Shown: piece after piece, positions 23,248 through 28,106 of the stretch | How positions within the stretch are numbered: position 1 is the stretch's first letter | Layout: every line of letters begins with the position of its first letter | Source of the DNA: an uncultured Ruminococcus sp. | GTDB taxonomy: Bacteria > Bacillota > Clostridia > Oscillospirales > Ruminococcaceae | Length of the DNA stretch: 28,106 nt | Direction: 5' to 3' | Assembly (NCBI GenBank): GCA_947175005.1 | Contig: CAMWLD010000001.1 | Location: 1 to 28,106 of the forward strand | Position numbers and translations under genes: made by a program | Notes under the pieces: generated by a model | The model's input: the letters and a program-made list of their open reading frames with translations, nothing else | Databases searched by the model: none | What the model was told of the DNA's origin: nothing

Positions 23248-23994
23248 TTGTATTACTGCTGCGGAATAACCGATAAGGGCGTCAGGCAGAATAATGAGGA
23301 CGCCTATCTTATCAATAAAATCGTCCTGAACAAGGCACAAATGGAAAGCGACATACGCCCTCCTTTTATTACTGCCGTTGCCGACGGCGTGGGGGGAGAG
23401 GCTGCGGGGGAAGTGGCTTCTCACCTGGCTTTGGAGCTGCTAAGCTCCGTTAAATTTGGAAAAAGGGTCAGTCTTAAAGCAAAAATCATGTCCATTCATA
23501 CCAAGCTCCGCCGTTTCGGGCTTACCCACGGAGGAACTGTGAATATGCAGACCACCCTTTGCGCTTTGGCTGTGGACGAGGAGGACAGGGCATATGCGGT
23601 AAATGTGGGGGATTCCAGGCTTTACCGCTACAGAGGCGGAGTGCTGCGGCAGCTTTCCACAGATCAGTCACTGGTGCAAATGCTCTATGAACAGGGAAAA
23701 ATAACCCGTGAGGAGCAGCGGACTCACGCCGAGAGGAACGTTATTTTCCCCGTCCTCGGGAACATTGCCGACGACCCCGACCCGCAGATCACCGAGATAG
23801 AGGGAGGCATTCGCCCGGGTGATCTCATTATAATCTGCACCGACGGGCTTTCCGATTATGTTACTCCCGGGCAGTTTGAAGAAATCCTTGCCCTGCCCAT
23901 GCGGCTGCCCAAAAGGCTGCGCCGTCTGGTGGACGCCGCCATGGAAAACGGCAGTCCCGATAATATTACGGCGATAGGGCTAATTAATAATTAA
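23248..23994 (+). CDS. PP2C-family protein phosphatase
   Basis: 248 aa from the TTG at 23248, with GAGGTG six bases upstream; the GTG at 23239 would overlap that ribosome site. PPM/PP2C Ser/Thr phosphatases use two metal ions. Metal ligands and motifs are clear: NNEDAY (D18), VADGVGG (D46), VNVGDSRLYRYRGG, CTDGLSDYV and GSPDNITAI near the end. It has no membrane segment, so it is a soluble Stp/PrpC-like enzyme reversing a kinase's phosphorylation. No kinase gene is in the window. The last four residues (LINN) and the tandem stops TAA TAA are part of the AT repeat at 23981-24005. It diverges from the AAA+ operon. Confidence 0.93.
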   Translation: MYYCCGITDKGVRQNNEDAYLINKIVLNKAQMESDIRPPFITAVADGVGGEAAGEVASHLALELLSSVKFGKRVSLKAKIMSIHTKLRRFGLTHGGTVNMQTTLCALAVDEEDRAYAVNVGDSRLYRYRGGVLRQLSTDQSLVQMLYEQGKITREEQRTHAERNVIFPVLGNIADDPDPQITEIEGGIRPGDLIIICTDGLSDYVTPGQFEEILALPMRLPKRLRRLVDAAMENGSPDNITAIGLINN

Positions 23995-24005
23995 TAATTA
24001 ATAAT
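23981..24005. repeat. TTAATTATTAATT-type AT repeat, copy 2, overlapping the PP2C stop
   Basis: TAATTAATAATTAATAATTA followed by ATAAT. It encodes the end of the PP2C protein and is in inverted orientation to copy 3 at 24769. Confidence 0.78.
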
Positions 24006-24030
24006 GAGTGCGGTACATGCGATTTCTGTT

Positions 24031-24060
24031 TCCTGCCTCTTGTTTCCTGCCTCTTGCTTC
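24031..24060. repeat. TCTTGCCTC-type short repeats, copy 4
   Basis: TCCTGCCTCTTGTTTCCTGC and CTCTTGCTTC on the plus strand, 37 bases downstream of the PP2C stop. The next bases lead into a hairpin whose arms also hold the repeat unit. Confidence 0.7.
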
Positions 24061-24066
24061 CGCAAA

Positions 24067-24098
24067 GGAGGCAAGACTGTTTAACAGTTCCTGCCTCC
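24067..24098. terminator. Hairpin between convergent PP2C and spoVAC genes, probable terminator
   Basis: GGAGGCAAGACTGTT pairs with AACAGTTCCTGCCTCC through GGAGGC/GCCTCC and ACTGTT/AACAGT, with a small internal loop. The T-run after it on the plus strand is weak (TGTTTAAG), so termination strength is uncertain. Confidence 0.6.
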
Positions 24099-24124
24099 TG
24101 TTTAAGCTGTTTGCGAAAGGACTA

Positions 24125-24562
24125 TTATTTCATGAAGAAATAGATTATCCCGTAGATCACAGAAGCGGCTGCGCCGTAAAGTATAACGGGTCCTGCGATA
24201 ATGAAAATTTTCGCACCCAGCCCCAGCACAAGTCCCTCCGACTTGAATTCCACCGCCGGAGACGCCACCGCATTGGCAAAGCCAGTAACGGGCACGAGAG
24301 TTCCTGCGCCGCCGTATTTCGCCAGCTTGCCGTAAAGCCCGAGCCCGGTAAAAAGCGCCGAGAGGAACACCAGGGTCACCGTGCACCAGGCAGCCGAGGT
24401 ACGGTCGTCAAAGCCCATATTGGAGTAAAGGTCCGTGAACCACTGCCCCAGAATGCATATCAGCCCGCCTATTATAAAGGCGCAGGGTATGTCCTTAGCG
24501 GCTTTTGACCCAGGGGACGCAAGCTTTACCATTTCGCTGTATTGCTGCTGTGTAATGTTCAT
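24125..24562 (-). CDS. spoVAC: Stage V sporulation protein AC
   Basis: 145 aa from the ATG at 24562 (MNITQQQYSEM), preceded by GGAAGGAG; the frame is open to 24607. SpoVA proteins move dipicolinic acid into the forespore and out at germination; SpoVAC is reported as a mechanosensitive channel. Features are CAFIIGGLICILGQWFTDLY (about 28-47), a second membrane pair around LVFLSALFTGLGLYGKLAKYG, the conserved AGTLVPVTGFANAVASPAVEF (about 88-108), and KIFIIAGPVILYGAAASVIYG near the C-terminus. Length fits SpoVAC rather than the shorter SpoVAE. SpoVAD and SpoVAE/AB genes, which normally follow, are absent here, so this copy stands alone. No promoter with a clear forespore (SigG) pattern was identified. 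Confidence 0.88.
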   Translation of the reverse strand: MNITQQQYSEMVKLASPGSKAAKDIPCAFIIGGLICILGQWFTDLYSNMGFDDRTSAAWCTVTLVFLSALFTGLGLYGKLAKYGGAGTLVPVTGFANAVASPAVEFKSEGLVLGLGAKIFIIAGPVILYGAAASVIYGIIYFFMK

Positions 24563-24768
24563 TTTTAACAGCTCCTTCCTCGAGATATTATTTTCCGCAG
24601 CCGTCAATTTTATACTCTTTCAAATGCCGGAAAACTGCGGCAGTATGTCAGATAATTTTTTCCTGTAAAACGGTCGGTTTTTCATTTAATTCCCCAACTG
24701 TTCAAACTCAAATATCAAATATAATTTCGATAAATTAATTTTACATAAAAATGCACGCACAATAAATT

Positions 24769-24790
24769 CATTATTAATTATTAATTAATT
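24769..24790. repeat. TTAATTATTAATT-type AT repeat, copy 3
   Basis: CATTATTAATTATTAATTAA followed by TT, just before the YkgJ-like gene. It is the reverse complement type of copy 2, so the pair flanks the spoVAC region in inverted orientation. Confidence 0.75.
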
Positions 24791-24811
24791 TCAAAGAGGG
24801 TCGATTTAAAA

Positions 24812-25309
24812 ATGCTGAAAAAAATACTCTCCCCCGAAAGCTGCGCAAAATGCAGGGTATGCTGCATTTTTGACAAATATGACGTGTGGGAAACTCCCGT
24901 GATCTCAAAGGAGCTGCGGAAAAAGATCGAGACGGTATCTCCCGAGCTGAAATTTGCCTCAAAAGGGAATGCTTATATATTCAACATGGAGGAATGCTGG
25001 GACGAGAAAGAAGAGCTTTTCACCTGCCCTGCCCTTGACCCGCAAAAAGGCTGCACGCTGGGCGATCTCAAGCCTTTTGACTGCAAGATATGGCCTTACA
25101 GGATAATGCGGCTGGGAAATGATCTTGTTATTTCCATTGCCTCCATTTGTCCCGAAATGTACTCGAAGCCACTGTCGGAGCTGACGGGAATGCTGGAGGG
25201 AGGGCTTGCAGAGGAAATATTCCGTGAAGCTGACCTGCACCCCGAAATGATAAAGCCTTACGAACAGGGTTACCCGATATTGAAAGTTAAGGAAGGAGAA
25301 AACAAATGA
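24812..25309 (+). CDS. YkgJ-family cysteine cluster protein
   Basis: 165 aa. The N-terminal CAKCRVCC (11-18) is the CxxCxxCC cluster of the YkgJ family, proposed to bind zinc or an iron-sulfur centre. Further cysteines occur in EECWDE, TCPALDPQKGC, FDCKIWPYR and ICPEM, again typical. The biochemical role is unknown. The ATG at 24812 has GAGGG about 10 bases upstream. Its last four bases (ATGA) are the start of thyX, so the two are translationally coupled; whether the protein serves the FAD- and folate-dependent ThyX is an open inference. Confidence 0.88.
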   Translation: MLKKILSPESCAKCRVCCIFDKYDVWETPVISKELRKKIETVSPELKFASKGNAYIFNMEECWDEKEELFTCPALDPQKGCTLGDLKPFDCKIWPYRIMRLGNDLVISIASICPEMYSKPLSELTGMLEGGLAEEIFREADLHPEMIKPYEQGYPILKVKEGENK

Positions 25310-25938
25310 AAATAATATCCCCCTACTACGAATTTATCACAGAGCCGGACGGCGAAAAAATACTGGAGACCATAGAAAAATGCGGGCGCACCTGCTACAA
25401 AAGCGAGGACAGGATAACCGAGGGCAGCTCACGGAAATTCGCCGCCATGATATTAAAGGGCGGGCACGAATCGGTATTGGAGCATGAAAAAATTTCCCTG
25501 CGGATAATCTGCGACAGGGGCGTTACCCATGAAATAGTACGCCACCGCTTAGCCAGCTACAGCCAGGAAAGCACCCGCTACTGCAACTATTCCAAGGATA
25601 AATTCGGCAATGAACTGACATTTATCCGTCCGCCTTTTTGGGCTGAGGACGACGAATGCATGAAGCTTTGGGAGGCTGCTATGGCAGAGGCGGAAAAGGC
25701 GTATTTTGCGCTGCTTGCGGCGGGGGCAAAGCCAGAGGAGGCAAGGGACGTGCTGCCTACTTCCGTTAAAACAGAGATCGCTGTTACCATGAATATCCGT
25801 GAATGGCGGCATTTCTTCAAGCTGCGCACCTCGGAGCGGGCGCACCCGCAGATAAGGGAGATAGCTGTTCCCATGCTGGATGATTTCAAGAAAAGGATAC
25901 CCGTGCTGTTTGATGATATTGACGTAAGCGGCACATAA
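25306..25938 (+). CDS. thyX: Flavin-dependent thymidylate synthase
   Basis: 210 aa. Makes dTMP from dUMP using methylene-tetrahydrofolate and NADPH through FAD. The diagnostic RHRx7S motif is RHRLASYSQES (R79 to S89), followed by TRYCNYSKDKFG. Near the C-terminus, WRHFFKLRTSERAHPQIREIA is the conserved substrate-binding end with the LRT and HPQIR elements. Length is normal. It overlaps the YkgJ-like gene by four bases (ATGA), and AAGGAGA lies upstream. About 130 bases separate it from cmk, filled by an inverted-repeat element. Confidence 0.96.
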   Translation: MKIISPYYEFITEPDGEKILETIEKCGRTCYKSEDRITEGSSRKFAAMILKGGHESVLEHEKISLRIICDRGVTHEIVRHRLASYSQESTRYCNYSKDKFGNELTFIRPPFWAEDDECMKLWEAAMAEAEKAYFALLAAGAKPEEARDVLPTSVKTEIAVTMNIREWRHFFKLRTSERAHPQIREIAVPMLDDFKKRIPVLFDDIDVSGT

Positions 25939-25943
25939 TGAAA

Positions 25944-26047
25944 ATTCAAAATGTATCCAAAAACAAGGCGAGAGCGTATTCGGGAGGTAAAAGTTTGTAA
26001 AGTTATAGGAAATCTCCTAAGTCTCAATGTTTTTTGGGTGTACAAAA
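25944..26047. repeat. Inverted-repeat element between thyX and cmk
   Basis: The outer arms TGTATCCAAAAACA (25952-25965) and TGTTTTTTGGGTGTACA (26029-26043) are imperfect reverse complements, and the pairing can be continued inward (GGGAG near 25982 with CTCCT near 26014). It holds no ORF. It may be another MITE-like element or a structured leader of cmk. Confidence 0.5.
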
Positions 26048-26069
26048 TAAAGTAAAGGAGCTCAAAAAG

Positions 26070-26738
26070 ATGTCAATAAATATTGCAATAGACGGACCTG
26101 CGGGTGCGGGAAAAAGCACCATTGCAAAAGCCGCCGCAAAGGAACTGGGTTATATTTACGTTGATACGGGAGCGCTGTACCGTTCCATTGCTTACTATGT
26201 AATGTCACAAGGAAAAGACGTGAAGAATACGGCAGAGGTAGAAGGGCTTTTGCAGGATATAGTTCCCGAGCTGAAATATATAGACGGGCAGCAGCACGTT
26301 TTTGTGAACGGCGAGGACGTGACGGGCAAAATACGCACTCCCGAGGTCTCCATGGCAACGTCGGTCGTGTCGGCTATACCGCGGGTCAGAGACTTCCTTT
26401 TTAACTTGCAGCAGAAAATAGCTGTCGAAAATAATGTTATAATGGACGGACGGGATATAGGCACGGTGGTGCTTCCGAATGCCGACCTTAAAATTTTCCT
26501 CACCGCGTCCCCCGAGGCAAGGGCGGAAAGACGGTACAAGGAATTATCCGAAAAAGGCAACGCGCCTGCATATGAGCAGGTTTTGAGCGACATTATAAAG
26601 CGTGACCGTGAGGACAGCACCAGAAAAATAGCCCCCTTGAAGCAGGCGGCGGACGCTGTTTTGCTGGATACCACGGATATGACCTTAGAAGAAGCCACGG
26701 AAACTATCATCGGAATGATAGCAAAGGTTCGGAAGTAA
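26070..26738 (+). CDS. cmk: Cytidylate kinase
   Basis: 222 aa from the ATG at 26070 (MSINIAIDGP); AAAGGAG lies nine bases upstream, and the open TTG at 26034 falls in the repeat. Phosphorylates CMP and dCMP with ATP. P-loop DGPAGAGKST (8-17), YVDTGALYRSIAYY, MDGRDIGTVVLPNADLKIFL and the lid-like RDREDSTRKIAPLKQA are all present, as expected for bacterial type 1 CMP kinases. It precedes trmD by 29 bases, so both probably share one mRNA; with thyX upstream the group is nucleotide-metabolism rich. Confidence 0.96.
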   Translation: MSINIAIDGPAGAGKSTIAKAAAKELGYIYVDTGALYRSIAYYVMSQGKDVKNTAEVEGLLQDIVPELKYIDGQQHVFVNGEDVTGKIRTPEVSMATSVVSAIPRVRDFLFNLQQKIAVENNVIMDGRDIGTVVLPNADLKIFLTASPEARAERRYKELSEKGNAPAYEQVLSDIIKRDREDSTRKIAPLKQAADAVLLDTTDMTLEEATETIIGMIAKVRK

Positions 26739-26767
26739 AAATTCCTGCTTCCTATAGGAGGGTACAA

Positions 26768-27475
26768 ATGAGAATAGACATAGCCACCCTGTTCCCCGAA
26801 ATGTGCAGCGCAGTGCTGGGCGAAAGCATTGTGGGCAGGGGGATAAAGGCGGGAAATATTGAGATAAACTGTCATCAGATAAGGGATTACGCCTTTAACA
26901 AGCACCGCAGGGTGGACGACTCCCCTTACGGCGGCGGCATGGGCATGGTCATGCAGTGCGAGCCTATTTTCCGCTGCTATGAAGCAGTGGCGGAGCAGCT
27001 GCCCGAAAAGCCCCATGTTATCTATATGTCCCCCAAGGGGACGGTGTTTACGCAGGCAAAGGCGGCAGAGCTTTCGGGACACCCTTATCTGTTCATTCTC
27101 TGCGGGCATTATGAGGGGGTCGACCAGCGAATAATCGACAAGATCGTTGACGAGGAAATTTCCGTGGGGGATTATGTGGTAACGGGGGGCGAGCTGCCTG
27201 CGCTGGTGGTATGCGACGCTGTGGCGAGGCTTTGCCCGGGGGTGCTGCCCTCGGACGAGTGCTTCACCGAGGAAAGCCATTACAGCGGGCTTCTTGAATA
27301 TCCCCACTACACCCGCCCGGAGGTATGGGAGGACATGGCTGTGCCTCCTGTTCTGCTTTCGGGAGATCACAGGAAAATTGCGGAGTACAGGCACAATGAG
27401 GCTGTGAGGATAACCCGTGAACGCAGACCCGATATGCTGAAAGAGGCAGGGGGCAGAAACAGTCAGATACTTTGA
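26768..27475 (+). CDS. trmD: tRNA (guanine-N1-)-methyltransferase
   Basis: 235 aa. Methylates G37 of tRNAs with S-adenosylmethionine, which prevents frameshifting. SPOUT-fold knot residues are visible: DDSPYGGGMGMVMQ, YMSPKG, FILCGHYEGVDQRIID and EEISVGDYVVTGGELPA, then EYPHYTRPEVW and VLLSGDHRKI. All regions of the family are intact. The ATG at 26768 has GGAGGG five bases upstream. In many Firmicutes trmD sits with rpsP, rimM and rplS; here it follows cmk instead. It ends just before the lipoprotein gene, whose long start frame overlaps it. Confidence 0.96.
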   Translation: MRIDIATLFPEMCSAVLGESIVGRGIKAGNIEINCHQIRDYAFNKHRRVDDSPYGGGMGMVMQCEPIFRCYEAVAEQLPEKPHVIYMSPKGTVFTQAKAAELSGHPYLFILCGHYEGVDQRIIDKIVDEEISVGDYVVTGGELPALVVCDAVARLCPGVLPSDECFTEESHYSGLLEYPHYTRPEVWEDMAVPPVLLSGDHRKIAEYRHNEAVRITRERRPDMLKEAGGRNSQIL

Positions 27476-27489
27476 TATGGAGAAATGTT

Positions 27490-28035
27490 ATGAAAAAATC
27501 AACAGCATTAGCAATTGCGCTGGTAATGGCGTTGTCTCTGTCAGCCTGCGAAGGAAAAAAGGCGGACATTCTGATACCGTACAGCGAGGAGATCTGCTGC
27601 GATAATGAAATCGCTTTGCAGGAATTTACCGGCGATGTTTTTTATGACTCGAATGATTTGGAAAAATATGCCGACTTTGACTATTACTGATTAATCAGCG
27701 GGGGCAAGGCGGATATTTCTCTATCGGACGATGAACCATTCCGTATAAATATGGGAATAATCATTTGCAGATTTGCTCTTTCGGATGACATTATTTCCGA
27801 ATTTAAAAACGGCGAGGGCATATGGGCGGATAAATACTGGGATTTTTCCGACTTTTCTCCTGCTGTGTTAAAGGCGTTCTGCGGCTATTATGCAGCGTGG
27901 CAGTATTCGCAGATCTTCCTGGAGGACGACCCGTATCAATATGCATATGCGCCCGAATATATTGAAGAAAACGGCAGAGAATTTTTCAGGGTCAATGAAA
28001 AATGTCTTGAGCTTTATTCGGAGATCTACTGTTAA
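27490..28035 (+). pseudogene. Lipoprotein gene interrupted by an in-frame TGA
   Basis: An ATG at 27490 (MKKSTALAIALVMALSLSAC), preceded by GGAG, begins a lipoprotein signal peptide with lipobox LSAC (Cys20). The frame meets TGA at codon 67 (27688-27690) and then stays open in the same frame to TAA at 28033-28035, with 114 more sense codons including FALSDDIISEFKNGEGIWAD and FCGYYAAWQYSQIF. The downstream composition looks coding. One substitution (for example TGG to TGA) would explain it. Alternatives are a sequencing error, or two products, the second from the ATG at 27751, though no ribosome site precedes that ATG. UGA recoding as standard is unlikely because other genes here stop with TGA. 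The family is unknown. Confidence 0.7.
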
Positions 28036-28048
28036 GCATGATGTAATC

Positions 28049-28090
28049 AGCATTTTTATGTGATGAACCTTTTGCAAAAATGCTTTTGTT
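28049..28090 (+). terminator. Probable terminator after the lipoprotein gene
   Basis: AGCATTTTT (28049-28057) pairs with AAAAATGCT (28076-28084) across an 18-base loop and is followed by TTTGTT. The stem is AT-rich, so strength is moderate. Confidence 0.6.
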
Positions 28091-28106
28091 AAAGTATATA
28101 TTATTT

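Noticed and set aside
26195..27394. Long minus-strand ORF (399 codons) across cmk and trmD
   Set aside because: It spans two clear genes and the gap between them on the other strand. It matches no family and has no promoter or ribosome site.
27688..27690. Alternative genetic code with UGA as tryptophan
   Set aside because: aroC and trmD end in TGA, and Trp is coded by TGG throughout, so TGA is a normal stop here.

Overview
The window reads as chromosomal DNA of a spore-forming Clostridia, most likely Oscillospiraceae and Ruminococcus-like. This rests on a SpoVAC protein, a SigH-like sigma factor, DUF4364, a fused ammonium transporter/P-II protein, ThyX instead of ThyA, BspA-type leucine-rich repeats, strong GGAGG-type ribosome binding sites and near-consensus TTGACA-17-TATAAT promoters. 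The genus is an inference from gene content, not from a search.

Layout. (1) 1-1148, minus: 3' part missing, an Imm11-like protein running off the left edge. (2) 1358-10858, minus: a long co-directional block. A consensus promoter at 10900-10928 starts an internalin-like LRR lipoprotein, a small lipoprotein, aroB, a flotillin-like SPFH protein, aroA, aroC and a HIT-family hydrolase. Two large imperfect hairpins (3617-3828) follow, then DUF4364, a short pyrophosphatase-like protein and galK. AroB, AroA and AroC supply three steps of the shikimate pathway. (3) 11142-14486, minus: zinc-ribbon protein, SigH-like sigma factor and an 18-repeat BspA-like surface protein. (4) 14890-16653, plus: AmtB fused to P-II behind a consensus promoter and a striking 18-bp leader hairpin. 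It is closed by a bidirectional terminator shared with a class I aminotransferase on the minus strand (16763-17962).

(5) 18089-23030, minus: a compact four-gene operon with its own promoter. It encodes an unknown 373-aa protein, a 731-aa coiled-coil/MoxR-CobS-like AAA+ ATPase, a 322-aa protein resembling MIDAS-less VWA partners, and an unknown 233-aa protein, with a TAATG stop/start overlap and a 70-base overlap. A PP2C phosphatase (23248-23994, plus) diverges from it. This is the best candidate for a poorly described system in the window. (6) 24125-24562, minus: a solitary spoVAC. (7) 24812-28035, plus: YkgJ-type Cys-cluster protein overlapping thyX by 4 bases, cmk, trmD, and a lipoprotein gene interrupted by an in-frame TGA.

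The intergenic regions carry several repeat families: a TCTTGCCTC-type short repeat at four gene 3' ends, TTAATTATTAATT-type repeats around the PP2C and spoVAC genes, two MITE-like hairpins near 3.7 kb and another inverted-repeat element between thyX and cmk. No rRNA, tRNA, insertion sequence, CRISPR array or prophage gene was recognised.
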